NCBI GenBank assembly: GCA_030737835.1
Contig: CM060849.1
Coordinates: 28,610,311 to 28,674,310 of the forward strand
Source: Acorus gramineus
Taxonomy: Eukaryota > Streptophyta > Magnoliopsida > Acorales > Acoraceae
Direction: 5' to 3'
DNA: 64,000 bases
The notes beneath the pieces were generated by a model, which saw nothing but the letters and a program-made list of their open reading frames with translations, did not search any database and was not told where the DNA came from. Of this stretch, positions 37,422 through 50,280 are shown in pieces. Within the stretch, counting starts at the first letter, position 1. Every line of letters starts with the position of its first letter. The position numbers and the translations under genes are program-made.

Positions 37422-37908
37422 CAAAGCACCTTCAGAAAAAGAAAGCAGATGCTGCATCTTTTGGTATAGTAAGCACTGAGGAATGTTTGCAAACAAAGAA
37501 AGAACCAAAGAAGCCAACAACATGGCAGTGCCTGTCCAACTTTATAGCACATATTGCACCAAATCTTCTAAATTTCCATTCACCAATTAACATACAATTT
37601 ATATTGAAACACTGTATTTAAAGTAAAAGAAAAATCACAAAAAAAAAGTAGTTCAGATGGAATGAATCATCCTTTGTTTTTTGTACAATCTACCAATTGT
37701 AACCTCTATTATCATATCATATGTCAGAGCTTCATCCAAAATAATTCTTCAGAGCTCCAATCAGTTCCCTCAATAAATCCACAAATCCTCAGTCAATAAA
37801 GAATCAATCATTCACTTCTCTGTATACCAAAAACTTCCCCAACTTATTAGTCCATTTTATTTCACCTATAACCAACACCAAACCTACCAAACTTTCCTCT
37901 CCTCATCA
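36397..37908. other. Spacer between convergent GBPL3 and NAC genes
   Basis: Holds the 3' flanks of two convergent genes. A degraded copy of the window's 434-bp Tourist-like family lies at about 36855-37260 (cagtttgggtagaggaata at the left; ctttttatctaccatttattcatgg inside). A (GA) run of about 30 bases is at 37392-37422. No gene was recognised. Confidence 0.55.
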
Positions 37909-40735
37909 CTAATGAAGAAAACGATCATCCGAATGAACTGCATATCCAGGCAAAATCTCAGTCGAGCCACCTCTGATTTGCCTACTCCGGTCATAAGGTG
38001 CGATCATAGGCTGTCCATAGAATTCAATAGTGTTTGTTTCTTTAGATGTTGCAGTATCAGGTCTGTTCATTGTTTTGGACACTTCAATGTCCTTGCCCAC
38101 CGAACCACAATGCCTTGGCTGAGTCTGATAGAACACCTTCGACACAACGAGCTCCCCGTCCTTCTCTTCCTCGTCCGAGCCGAGGTGGTACTGATGCATC
38201 ACCCAGTTAGTCTTCTCAGGCTTCTTTTGTTTCCCATAGTTGGTGTAGAGGACCAGTATCTTCTTGTATCCTCTGATTACGCCACCATTGGTGAAAACCG
38301 GTCTAGTCTTGCCTGTTTTGTGCCACCTTGTCTCGCCGCCTTGCTCATCGCTCTTCACTTTTCTTCTCTTACGGGTGCCCGTTGTGTAGGCCTTCGAAGG
38401 GCGGTGGAAGAAGTGGCGGATTAGTCCATCCCTACTGACTCCTGTGTGATTTCATGCAACAAAATGTAGGGTGTTAACAATTATATTTGTTGCTAAAATG
38501 AAGACAATAAAATTGTCCAATTTTTAATATATATTGAATTTATACTGTACATGAACAAATTGATACATGCATGAATCTGTCATCGTATATGCTATTCATT
38601 GAAATAGTAAGTTCGATAGAATTAGAAAAACAATGGCTTTTGATCGAGCCATGATATACCATTATGTCAGCAATTTATCATTTCAAGGGGCATTTTTGCT
38701 GATTCTGAGAACCTATAGTCGCATTTGCCAATTATTTTCTTTGGAAGATCAATTCCAAAGATGATCATAAAATTAAATGAACATGTTTCCATAGATGCAT
38801 GAATTAGGTCTTCAATACTGATTTTAATTATCCTTTTTGGTAAGGCTGCTCCGTTTTCATTGAACATGGGTTGCTGAGACATCTGAAATTAGTACATCTC
38901 TAAAGATTTCAGAAAAAAAGACAGTTTCACAACGCTCATATACTAAATTGACTGCAACCAATGAGTGATAAGCAGAATTACATTTTCTAGGGAAGGGAAT
39001 GAGAAATCATGCAATTGAAGAGCAATAATAATTTCTGCTACTGATTCAAGATATAGAATATATTCCAAATAATAATAAGGGACAACCAATTTGTCTACGG
39101 AATCAGTAAATTCTTGCAACCTAGAACAGATTAGCATTATTGTGCATATATTGGAGAGAGATTGGAAATTATTTCATTACACAAATTGCAAATCCAATTG
39201 CATTTGTTCATGAATTCATGGATTTCCATTTATCTTAATTTGTGGTTTCAGATTAATCATGACAATTGTTCGAAGTTTATTAACTTCCGCTTTATGGATC
39301 GATCAATGATGGCAAATTCATCGCATTAAAAGCGTATCAATATGCACGGAACTAACTAAATCAAGAAGACATACACATAACAAGATATAACGCAAATCAT
39401 ATATGCTAAGCACGTGAGGTGCCACGTGTCAATCGTCAAATAAGCCCCGATCCCATTCCTAAATGAAGGTGTAGTTCAAATTATAGAAATACCATAATAT
39501 TTTGTAAATTAATATCAAGAGAAAGTAAGGCTTGCAACAAAATCTAACTAAAAAAAGTCCATTTTATGCAATCAATGAAGCCACCATAAACATTACTCAT
39601 CAAAACTCCAAGAACACACCTCTTAATCCTACTAAAAACAAAAGACTAACTTAAACCAAATAGACATCAAACAACCCATCCAAAAAATCATCAAACTATT
39701 CACCAAAATCAATCGGAGTGAAGATAAATTCTAATCATATGATAAAAAAAAAAAAATTGACCAATTTGGTTACCCTAGTTACTCCCCATGAGAGACGAAC
39801 AATTCATTCTCACATGCTAAGCATGCAAGCTGTCACATGTCAGTCGCCAACTAGAGACTAACACATCCAAATCTCATTCTAAATCAAGGTGTAGTTCAAA
39901 TTATAGAAACACCATACTATTTTACAAACGAATATCACAACAAAGCAAGACTTGCAACAAAATTCTAACTAAAAAAATCTTCATTTCATGCAATCAAAGA
40001 AACCTCATCAAAACTCCATCAAATTCTCGTTCTAATCCCATGACAAAAAAAATTAACCAATTTTCATACTAACCGTCTAAAATTTGGCTAACTTGGTGAT
40101 CTAATCACTCTTCACAAGAGAAGGACAATTAATTTTCACATGCTAATCACGTGAGGTGCCACATGTTAGTCGCCAACTAGGGAACATCTAGATCCCATTC
40201 TAAATCAAGGTGTAGTTCAAATTATAGAAACACCATACTATTTTACAAACGAATATCACAACAAAGTAAGACTTGTAACAAAATTCTAACTAAAAAAAAA
40301 TAAAGGGTTCATTTCATGCAATCAAAGAAACGTCACAAAAAAACTCCATCAAATTCTCCTTATGATCCCATGACAAAAAACTCAACCAATTCTCATACTG
40401 ACCACCATCACTTTATGTGATGGTGGGTCACCAAAATTGTTCAAGTTTTTTGTTACTAGATTATTTTTCAACTCACCTGGAAGCCGTTCCGGGTGAGTAT
40501 AACATATCCCATTCTCCCCCTCCAAAGTGGGTATGAACTCATCTATGAGAGGGTGAACCTTTCTTGGGTCCGACTTCGCCTTCCCTTCCAAATGCTCCAA
40601 AAGCTCCTGGTCCGTCGGATCAAACTTCACCCCCGCCGGCAACTTCGGCAAATCATCTATAGTCGCCTATATATATATATAAACCCATTATAACATGAAT
40701 TCAATGAAGCTTTATATATATATAATATATAATAT

Positions 40736-40781
<46 letters not shown>

Positions 40782-40921
40782 ACCTGTGGTGGTCGACAGA
40801 AGATGTGGTGACCACAAGAAGGGCAGCTCAACCGGTCGGACTGATCACGTTCGTTGACTGACAGAGTTGGGTTCGTCACGACCGTCCGATCTCCGCCGCC
40901 GCTGGTGTCGCACCATGTCAT
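37909..40921 (-). CDS. SND2/SND3: NAC transcription factor, SND2/SND3 clade
   Basis: Three minus-strand exons, 40921-40784, 40666-40477 and 38441-37909, give 286 aa in frame with GT-AG introns of 117 and 2035 bases. Exon 1 begins MTWCD and has the Cys motif CPSCGHHIF. Exon 2 opens the NAC domain ([40 protein letters not shown]). Exon 3 completes it with [34 protein letters not shown] and [20 protein letters not shown]. The MTWC start and these blocks are those of ANAC073 (SND2) and ANAC010 (SND3), regulators of fibre secondary-wall formation in Arabidopsis. I cannot choose between the two. The basic TRKRRK stretch is a probable nuclear signal and DNA-contact part. The C-terminus after the domain is short (about 70 aa). 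The start is the ATG at 40921, supported by the MTWC family start. Confidence 0.93.
39404..40380. repeat. Three-copy repeat in NAC intron 2
   Basis: Three diverged direct copies begin at 39404, 39815 and 40141 (spacings 411 and 326). Each starts tgctaa(g/t)cacgtgaggtgcc-like, then has 'aaggtgtagttcaaattatagaaa', 'atcacaacaaag', 'aaaattctaacta' and 'catttcatgcaatcaa'. Copies 2 and 3 are the most alike. Copies 1 and 3 contain a CACGTG G-box core fully or partly. Confidence 0.85.
40741..40778. repeat. (GA)19 microsatellite in NAC intron 1
   Basis: Thirty-eight bases of uninterrupted GA next to the exon 1 donor. On the NAC sense strand it reads CT, so intron 1 starts with a long pyrimidine-rich CT repeat. 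Confidence 0.97.
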
Positions 40922-41908
40922 CTCTTCTTCCAAAAACAATGATAAGAGGAAGATGAAAGGAGGAGTTGGGGTCCTTCAAAATCAAGTCTTTTTAAGCTCT
41001 TCTATTTAAATTTTTATTTTTTTATTTTTTGGGTTGGAGAGAGAGATTTCTCCAACTCCATGAAAAATAATGATATTTATATTTTTATTATATGTATTTT
41101 GAATTATGTAAAAGGAAAGAAGATGGGTTGCTTGGGTTGCAAGTCTTGGTTATGTTGACATTAGTCAATGATAAGATTGGGTTTCTTTTAGTATGTCATA
41201 TTAAAAAAATATTGTTTTGTTTTGTTTTCTATTTTTTTTTTTTTTTTTTTTTTTTTCTGTAGACGCGTTTTTTTGTGTATTTTTTGTGGGAAGATTGAAT
41301 AAAATTTGAGGCTTCACACACAAATAAAATAAAATGAATTAAATTGAAAAAGAAAAAAGGGGGGAAAATATAAAGTTAGGGTTGAGTGGAGATGGGGCAA
41401 TTCGGATTCTCAAAAGGACGTTTCAACTTCATATCATATGTAGAGTGTCTTAGAAGGTTTATAATATCAACCTCACAACACAAAAACCTTACACCAACCT
41501 CTTTTTATTATTTATATAGATAAATATAAATATGCATAAATACAAATTATGTTTATTACGACTTAAAACAAGATTTCAGTTTATTGAGGATGGAAAATTT
41601 TCATGAAACATGACTTTGGATTGGACTCATGGTGGTACCTGAGGAAGCTTGATGGTACCTGAGGAAGCTTGATGGAAGTTTTACATACAACAAAGAATTT
41701 TTTTGAAAAAAAGTTTTTTATTTATTTCACTAATATATATATATATATATATATATTTATTTGGGGGTACTAATCTTTAGTTTTCGAGTTAGGGTTATAA
41801 TTTAGTGCCTCGCAAGGATGGTTGACATGTTATATATGGGACTTACGTGGTGTGGTTTAAGATATCCAATTTAAGTGGTTAAAACTAAAAGAAACTTCTA
41901 TATTTTAT

Positions 41909-42342
41909 GGGTCTGTTTGGATAGAGACATAAGCTATTCTGGGGTTTATACCTATTCCAAGAATTGTTGACTTTATCAATGAAATAAGAGATTTTGTGTT
42001 TGGTTGTGTTTTCAGTTATTCTCATTGGGAAACGTAATAATAAAGGTTGGAGTGTTTGGTTAATGAAGAATAAGATATGAATAAGGTGTAAAAAGTTGAT
42101 TTAACATGTGGGCCCCATTGATGTATAAGAGGTGATGATATGTGATTTGATAGGTGGATCCCCTTATTCTAGTGGAGGAATAACACAATTACATGAGTGG
42201 ACTTGGAATACAAATACCAGCTTATTCTCTCCTAATTCCGCATAGCTATACCCTTTTATTCCCTCTACCCAAATACCTTTTTTATCTTATTCCTCCATAT
42301 TCCACCTCTATTGCACTCCTATTCCTCTAGCCAAACAACCCC
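41909..42342. mobile_element. Tourist-like MITE, 434-bp family
   Basis: Starts GGGTCTGTTTGGATAGAG and ends CTCTAGCCAAACAACCCC, an imperfect inverted pair. It is the same length as the copy at 58327-58760 and closely similar to it along its whole length, so one is a recent relative of the other. It lies about 1 kb upstream of the NAC start. Target duplication is uncertain. Confidence 0.85.
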
Positions 42343-42483
42343 CATTGGAATAGAAAATTTAAAAAAAATTTAGTAAATTTTGAAATATCCCATTCTACCA
42401 TTTTTAAAAATTTAATTTAAAAAAGTCTTCTTTCAGTACTACGCCACATGGCCACTTGAATTGACCTAATTGTTTCTCTCTAA

Positions 42484-42921
42484 GCCCCATTGGAGTAGAG
42501 GAATTAGCTATTATGTGATAGATAATTCTTTCAGTATAAATAAAGAATAAATCATTTCTGTTTAGTTGTGTTTTTAGTTATTTTAGTTGAGAAACATAAT
42601 AATAAAATTTTTATTGTACATAAAAAATAAATAAGATGTGGATAAATATAAATGATAAAAAAATAATTTGATACATGAATCTCTTGATTTATAAGAGACG
42701 ATACCAGGTGATTGGACATACATGTGAGTTCCCCTTATACCAGTGGAATAGATAGGGTGAAAAACACAATTCTATGGGAGACCTGAAATATCAATACTAG
42801 TTTATTCTTATTTACTTTGGTATAGCTATGCCTATCTCTTCCTTGCAAACAAACAAGTTTTTAGGTTTATTTTCCCCTATTCCACCCAAATTTTCCCCTA
42901 TTCCTCTACCCAAACTAAGTG
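42484..42921. mobile_element. Older Tourist-like copy shared by both duplicated segments
   Basis: Starts at about 42484 (gccccattggagtagagg) and ends ...cctctacccaaactaag. It is a diverged member of the 434-bp family. A counterpart sits at the equivalent place in copy B (about 51425-51862), so this insertion predates the duplication. Confidence 0.6.
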
Positions 42922-43647
42922 TAATATAATTGTTACTATTCCTTAGACTAATATTTAAGAATTAATATCATTTTCAAATAAATTCTGTTTATCACTATTA
43001 AAGCGTATAATGAGTCATTTTTGAATAAATTTGGTTGTGCATTGTGATATAAATAATCATGTTCAAATGGTAATAACTCATCATATGTTCATTATATGTT
43101 GTATTTTTTTTCCTCAATTTATCATCCGTCCCCATATATCAATAGTATAAATGTTTAAATATGAAAGATATTATACTGATAAAAAAAGGTATGCATATCA
43201 TATTATCTAAAACATAGTCAGAGTTGTTATATTGAAAATCTTCCCTACAATTATTTCCATTGAGAATGTGTGAAAAATCTTAACATGGATAATAATTAAA
43301 TAAGATATGAATAATTAGGCCATTTCAGGTGACAGTGGTGAAAGAAGAATTTTTTGAGTAAATTTTTTTAAAATTTTGTATTTTAATTATGAAATCTTAG
43401 AGTTATTTATTTATTTGAACACCTACCAAATCTTTGTTGAAAAATATATGTGGGGCTTATTTTAAGAGTTGGTCTAAACATGAAATCAGGTTTGCCCTTA
43501 GAATTCATGAAAATGCGATGAAGTGATTTTAAAGCAAAAAGGGAGATCTATCAAAACTATGTGATTGTTTTTCATGCATGAATGGACAACCTAACTTTAA
43601 TTGAGACATCTTCCCTCCTCTATTCCTTTGGACTCCATTTTATTCAT

Positions 43648-44478
43648 GGGCAAATCAACATAGCTCTCTAGAAATTTACAAAAATAAAACAGATCCTCAT
43701 AAAATTGATAAATCCTATCAGGCCCTTATTTAATTAGATAATGTATTTTAGTTTCTACTGTACCCAAAACTAATCAAAATTGTAGTTAACTCTAACTATA
43801 TATGATAAATTACTATTATATACTTTTAAAATTGATATTCTTTCTTGTGAAAAATCGATATAACTCATTGAAAGTTTATGAAAATTGAGAAATGTCCGTG
43901 TAAAATCAATAAATCCCTTACAAATTTATTAAAATCCATTATTATTCTATACCATTATTTCTTCTCCTAATCTTGTTTTAAGATTTAAATAGAGAATATA
44001 TATTATAATTTTTTTTATAAAATCATATTCTCTAACAAATTAATTAAAATTAATTAAAAAAGAATCTATATTACATATTCATCAATTTAATTAAATAAAT
44101 TTATAGTTTTAATGCAACACATAAATAAAATTTAACATAGGATTTCAAAATTTATTTTTATAATGAAAATACACAATTTTCTGACCTAGGAGGTTTCTCA
44201 GTAGAGGTGTTCTCAATTTTTCTGCATTTAAAGGGTATTTCGGTCTAAAAAAAGATGGATTTAGATTTTAATAGTTTTTCAAAGGCTCATTTGAATATTG
44301 TTTTTATATGTTTCATTAAAATATTCCTGGAATATGCTACTTGCACTAATAGAACATTGACTCAGGACTAAAACTGTTAACCAAAACAAAACATAGAGAC
44401 CCAAGGGGATTTATTGATTTTACAAATATATTTTCTGATTTTCACAAGTTTTCATGGAGTTATATCAACTTTTCCCTT
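43648..44478. mobile_element. Possible foldback element
   Basis: The left part (gggcaaatcaacatagctct, then aaaattgataaatcc) is mirrored by the right part (ggatttattgattttac, then gttatatcaacttttccc). The arms are about 60-100 bp and imperfect. The interior is AT-rich with no gene. No target duplication was fixed. Confidence 0.4.
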
Positions 44479-44647
44479 TATTTATTGTTGTTATATATGC
44501 TATGCCCTAGTTAGAAAACCTAAAATTTCAACAATGCTAGTATCATTTAGGCCTCTATAAGAATATATGTATTTTTCCCTTCCAAAATCGACAAAAAAAA
44601 TTACCTCCTGTTTGAACTGGTCAAGAATTAGTTTGATTGTATTATTA

Positions 44648-44874
44648 GGCTGCGTTGGGATGTGTAATTGAAACGCTGAGTTTCTTAAAATTTTGTGTTT
44701 TTCAAATTCAGCTTTTGAAAAACCTTGTTTCATTAGCTTTTAGTTGTAAGATTATTTAGTCTGAAAAATAATGGTGGTTTAAATAGATAAATGCTGAATG
44801 TTTTTGGATCTGCGTTTGAAATTTTTTAGCTTTGTAGAAGCAAAATCTACCTAAGCACAAATCTAAACGGAGCC
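44648..44874. mobile_element. Tourist-like MITE (227 bp)
   Basis: Ends GGCTGCGTTGGGAT and ATCTAAACGGAGCC are inverted with three mismatches. TTA flanks both sides (44645-44647 and 44875-44877). Non-coding. Confidence 0.75.
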
Positions 44875-46376
44875 TTAGTTTCTTTAATTTAAAAACATAA
44901 AAATGAAGTGGATAAAAACTGAATAAGAAATGCATAATGATTTATAAAAATATGAAAATGTGATTTGACATTGAGTCTCTCTTGTATCAATGAAAATGTG
45001 ATGACCTTAGATACCAATCACCTTATTCTCCTATATTCTGGTATAGTAATATAAGAATTATTCTTGCTTTATCAACTACTATTACATGTATACTCTTGTA
45101 TACTGTAATCTAGTATAATGATTTATTTATATATTTTAATATAAATTCAAAACTTGGATTCATTAATAATAAAATAAAATGGTTCATACTTATAACTAGT
45201 CACATTTACACACACATATTTGTTTTTTTTTCTTTTTCATGTAAATGAGGTTATTGGCTCATAAGATTGAACAATAAGAAACTATATTAGAAGAAATGTT
45301 GTTTTATAAAACATGATAGATGAAGTTCGAGAGAAAATCAAGATCAAAGAATTAAGCATATGCAATGCTAATAATATTTTATTTAATAAATTAAAGCAAA
45401 CTAAACTCATTTTCATCCATATCTTCATATAATAATTCAGTCTCCTAAACAAAAACAAAACATGGATACGTAAACATAGAGGGACATATTAATGTTTTAA
45501 TTAAAGAAATTGTGCTAGATTGAATAATTATCTTATCTCAGCATATGCTATATTATGAAAATGTAAAAATAGATGCATCTAATTTATTTAGATGTATAAA
45601 AAAGAATATATTACTGCAAATATACCCGATTGTAAATGGAGCTGAGCATAACATTTTTCTAGATTTCTACCCTAATAAGCAATCATGAAATCAACAAGAG
45701 AATGTGTGTGTGTTTTATTGAGGTGGCACTTGTATATTATGTTTAAGATGATCATGCACTAGAAATTTTTTTTTTAAAAAATTTTGCAAAACCTATCTGT
45801 ACCGTCTAATCAGATGGTGATTATGTTTTTTTCGCATGGTGGACTCCTGTATGCACAAGTTGCACCTTATCATTTGTCTATATATATAATATTTTTGGTT
45901 TTCTTTATTGACTCGAAAAGATACTCTATCACCAAGTAAACATGTTTCAAGAAACTTGTATCAATGAATGATATATGTGTGAAGTGTCAGTGTAACTTGT
46001 GATACAGGGGGGACATCCAAGATTTAAAGCGACAAAATCCACATCAATTCAGTGTTGACATCAGATAAAGAAAATATCCAAAACCACATTTGGTGTTCTT
46101 TATATATTAATGAGGAAGCTTATACTACAAGCATTCGAAAGGAGGTCTAGCTTGTGTGCATATAGTAAAGGATCGATGGCATGGCTTTTGTTTCTTTCGC
46201 ATTTTATATTTGCACTTTAGTTTTGTCACGTCTGCTGTGATTTGGCCCCATTACGTAATCACATACTGTGCTGAGATTTGCATTAAAATATGATTAATTT
46301 GAATATAATTGGAATGAGTTTTAGTTCAAGGGAGGTTCATCTTGTGCATCAAGGAAGATCCAACAATATTAAAAAA

Positions 46377-47308
46377 TAAAGACATCTAAGTTCCTATAAA
46401 CATGGAAAAACCCATATAAGTCCCAACTAAAATTGAAATAGACGTACGAGTCCCTGAATTTAGAAAAACCCAATTATCATCCCTGAGTTAAATTTTCATC
46501 CAAACTTAACGGAATATTCTCATAATATTCTATCACATATAATTGTATAGACATTGAAGTCCTTATAAACAGTCATAAAGACAAATTAGTCCCTGCAAAA
46601 GATAAAATTGCCCCTGAAAGACTTTTACATTAAATTGTATACACATTGCAGTCCCTATAAACAATCATAAAGACAAATTAATCCCTGCAAAAGATAAAAT
46701 TGCCCCTGAGAGATTTTTACATTTAATTGGATAAACATTACAGTCCTTATAAATAATCGTAAAAACAAAATGGTCCCTGTAAAAGACCAAAGTGCCCCTG
46801 AAGAATGCATTCTACCGGTTAAAATATTGGTTTTACATCCAAATTGTGATCTTCAGGTGGAGTGTGATTGATAGGATAAAAGATGAAAAAATAAATAAAT
46901 AAATTATATTATTTGTCTTTATGATTGTTTATAAGGACTGCAATGTCTACACAATTAAATGTAAAATCTTTCAGGGGTATTTTTGTCTTTTCAATTTTGT
47001 CTTTTGCGGAGGATTAATTTTCTTTATGATTATTTATAGGGACAGCAATTTAATGTAAAAGTCTTTTAAGGACAATTTTATCTTTTGTAGGGATTAATTT
47101 GTCTTTATGACTGTTTATAAGGACTTCAATGTCAACACAATTATATGTGATGAAATATTATAGGAATATTCCGTTAAGTTTAGATGAAAATTTAACTCAG
47201 GGATGATAATTGGGTTTTTCTGAGTTTTCAGGGACTCGTACGTCTGTCCCAATTTTAATAGGGATTTATATAGATTTTTTCATGTTTGTAGGGACTTAGA
47301 TGCCTTTA
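46377..47308. repeat. 0.93-kb near-palindromic foldback element
   Basis: The left arm (about 46377-46830) and right arm (about 46900-47308) are inverted copies. The match runs from 'gacatctaagt' / 'acttagatgcc' at the outer ends, through 'gacgtacgagtccctga' / 'cagggactcgtacgtctg' and 'ggaatattc' / 'gaatattcc', to the inner 'agacaaat' blocks. Inside each arm a unit of about 93 bases with 'ataaacagtcataaagacaa' and 'aaagataaaattgcccctga' repeats two to three times (starts near 46557, 46651 and 46743). No coding capacity. It resembles Mutator-like foldback MITEs. It lies at the junction between duplicated copy A and the spacer before copy B. Confidence 0.9.
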
Positions 47309-48574
47309 ATAAATTAAACTTATTTTAAAATCACGGTTCATGTTAGCAATCCATGGAGCTTGGGAGACTTAAATTGATCATGATTAAAGTTAGTGGGAAT
47401 TTAATAGTATTTGTGTGTTGGTTCTCTGGTAGGGTCGGAGAGAAAAATTCAAATAACTATCTAAACTGTTTGAAATCTATGTAACCCTAGATTTTTTTTA
47501 AAAATGTAAAACCCCTTGAAAACATATTGATAAATCCAAATAGTCTTCTGAGCTAAATTTTTATTGATAGATTATGATTACTGTACAAATATTTTTCCTG
47601 GTTAATTGTGGATAAAAATATAATATACTAAAACCCCTCTATAATGTATTAAAAAAATGAAAAATCTTTTGTAAATGACGGTTTTACTCTTCCGATTAGG
47701 GTTTTATAATCTATCTGACATATGTGGTTGATTGAAATACGCAAATGCACTTTCCAGAAAGAAGATTTCGTCCCACTCCGTTGCAATGATTCACCAGCGG
47801 TCCACTTCAAAAATACGAGGATCATTTACCCTTCTCAAATTGCACTCGGAGGGAGTAAATTCACTCAAATGCCTTTGGTTTTTAAGTCGGTGGAAAAAAT
47901 TGATTGATAATGTACTGGAGACTCCTTTTTTTTTTTTTTCCATAGTGTTTGTTTGAATATGACTTGCATCTTACTTTGCCACACAAACCCTTCCCAACAT
48001 ATAAAAGAACAAAAGATTCTTAAACACCCCCGGAGAAAATTTTCAGTTATCAACCGTTAAAACTCTTTTGAAATTAAAAATGAATATTCAACCAATGACT
48101 CTATGAAAACCTGTGATAAATGAAGAGTTGCACAAACACCTTTTAAAAAACGGTTACTAACGGTATTAATGTCAAGACCACCAAGAATTTCAACTGTTGA
48201 ACCAAAACAATGAACCCATGCATGCAACGAAATTTTTTAAAAACTGGCTTTGACATTTGACTCTTCCAAACAGGGCACATATCACCAACACTATCAAATC
48301 CATCTAGAGATGTTGCAATAACATCAGTTAGAATTAGAAATAAATATTTAAATAATATGAAACGTGAAAAATCAACTAAATTATATAGAAACCCAAATGG
48401 CTAGATCGTAAATGTACTAAATACACGGATCGATTTACAAGAGGTATTCAGTCGGAGTGTTTTATGACTATGATCTTATGTGAGTTATGTGATAACTTAA
48501 AAAACATGTGTTATTAGGATCTAATATTGACTGAATCTTATGTCCCTGGTCAATGAGTCAATATGAACAAAGAA
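47309..48574. other. Spacer between duplicated segments
   Basis: Contains a degraded relative of the 56795-57240 foldback family at about 47445-47720 (ccttgaaaaca, aatagtcttctgagctaaatttt, aagggttttataat-like end). The remainder (47720-48574) shows no recognised exon; short open frames are below what I can support. Confidence 0.5.
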
Positions 48575-48695
48575 CATCCATATGCAGGACCCAACAGAGC
48601 ACGAGTTGGACTCGCCGATCATCTTCGTTGACCGATAAAGCTGGGTCAGATAAAACCGTCCGATCTCCTCCGCTGCTGCTGCCGCACCATGTCTT
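48575..48695 (-). pseudogene. Relic of NAC (SND2/SND3-like) exon 1
   Basis: On the minus strand from 48695 the frame reads K-TWCGSSSGGDRTVLSDPALSVNE, aligned to [24 protein letters not shown] of the intact gene. The start codon is AAG instead of ATG. The CPSCGH motif is lost and the frame stops shortly after (near 48555). No exon 2 or 3 counterpart was found to the left. It is the exon-1 part of a duplicated gene that decayed, at the start of duplicated copy B. Confidence 0.88.
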
Positions 48696-49103
48696 CTCTT
48701 CAACAAGCCCATTCAAAGAGCTTTTCGTTCTTCAGATCTAGGCCGAGGGACCCAACAAGAACAGCAACATCCAAAGGGGATGAAAGATATAGGGTTGGTC
48801 GTCTTCATATTAAATCAGTTGTTTCTACACTGTCCTACTTCTTCTTCTTCTTCTTCTTCTTATTATTATTTAGTTTAGAGAGAGATTCCTCTAACTTCTT
48901 GAAAAATAATAATGAGATTCTTTTCTGAAAGATGTTAATCAGATTTTATGTGTGATAATCATAATAGAACATCTGTTTGTCAAATGAAAACCTGGTCACT
49001 TGGATTTCCAAAAAGCAACTCAATGAAAATGTTATTTATATATATAAAAAAAAGGCAGAGTGCAAGTAAACTTTAATTTCTTTTAAATGATATGTGTGGC
49101 TCT

Positions 49104-49517
49104 TAGGGGCGGCTCCATGAATTTTTATAAATGGGGTCATTTTATAAAAAAAAATTTCACAAAATTTTCAAAAAATATATTTTTATCATATATATATATT
49201 TATCGAAAACATAAACTTTTCTTTTGAAAATAAAACAACTTGCATTAATAAAATAAATAAATCATCAAACAAAGGATATGAGAGAGAAAAAAAAAGCTGG
49301 TTCAGATCTAATGTTTATTAGGGTAATACTGTAACAAGGGTAATTTAGGGGTTTTAAGTATAAAATATGGGCCGGGCATGGTCAATTGGTGGGCCGGTGG
49401 GGTCATTGGCGGGCTGTTTAGTTCGGTTGCCATGGTCTGAAATGGTAACGGTAACAATTTAGGGTTTTTTTTTAAAAAAAATGTGACCCCATCACTCTAT
49501 ATATGGCGCCGCCCATG
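49104..49517. mobile_element. hAT-like non-autonomous element (414 bp)
   Basis: Ends TAGGGGCGGCTCCATGA and ...GGCGCCGCCCATG are inverted with mismatches. Flanks gtggctct (49096-49103) and gtggcacc (49518-49525) agree at 6 of 8 bases. Non-coding and AT-rich, with a GC-rich patch at 49370-49430. Confidence 0.65.
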
Positions 49518-50280
49518 GTGGCACCACAGGTTAAACTCTATGTTGAGAACACCGAGGATCTCATTGGGACTCTAGACTATTTTCAACATTCTTTTTTATT
49601 TTTATTTTTAAATAATATATATAAATATATGTATTTTTATAAAAGATAAATATACATTTTAATATATCATCTGAACTCATATATAAAACATGTGAATGAA
49701 TGAGATATAAATACACGCGGTTGAGTTTTTCAAGGCTACCTCTTTCCTTTTTTCTTTTCCTTTCTTCTTTTCCCTTTGGCTTGGGATGCAAGTTTTTGTA
49801 GTGTTTGCATTAGTGAACTTGGTCTTTTGAGTATGTCAAAATAAAAATTTAGTTCAGAAGACCCTTTTTTTTTAAAACAAAAAACTAAGACCAAATTTGT
49901 AGGGAAAATATACATTTGGGTGGAGTGTAGACGGGGGACGTTTCACCTTCATATCATATAATGCATATGTAGAGTGTCATAGAAGTTATATGGTATCAGC
50001 TTCACATAACACAAACCTCACAACCAACCTTTATATATATTCACATTAATCATGCACAATATTGACTCCATATATTCCTTTCTTATTAAAACTATCCAAT
50101 ACAAGATTTCAGTTCTTTGAGATGATAAAAATTGTCATGAAATAAGCCCTTGGATTAAGTTGGACTCATGGTTGGTCAAAGCAAACGTGAATGAAAAAGG
50201 CATATATAATTATGTTATTTTTATTTATTATTGTTGCAAAGCAAACTTTTCTTTTTTTATATATGGAAGGTTCCCGTGAC

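Larger units (their letters stand above)
40784..46376. repeat. Segmental duplication, copy A (NAC exon 1 and upstream)
   Basis: This block matches 48575-54262 in the same order and orientation at many points. Examples: NAC exon 1; 'acaagatttcagtt..ttgag' at 41571 and 50103; 'catatcatat..tgtagagtgtc' at 41432 and 49952; 'gattt-aaagcaaaaaggagat' at 43524 and 51880; 'aatatccaaaaccacac' at 46073 and 54028; 'ggaggtt-atcttg' at 46330 and 54210. Copy A includes the intact NAC promoter. Both copies were later interrupted by different transposons. Confidence 0.8.

Noticed and set aside
47722-47956. Small open frames near 47.7-47.9 kb as relics of NAC exons 2-3
   Set aside because: No NAC-domain blocks are present in any frame; they look like chance frames next to a foldback relic.
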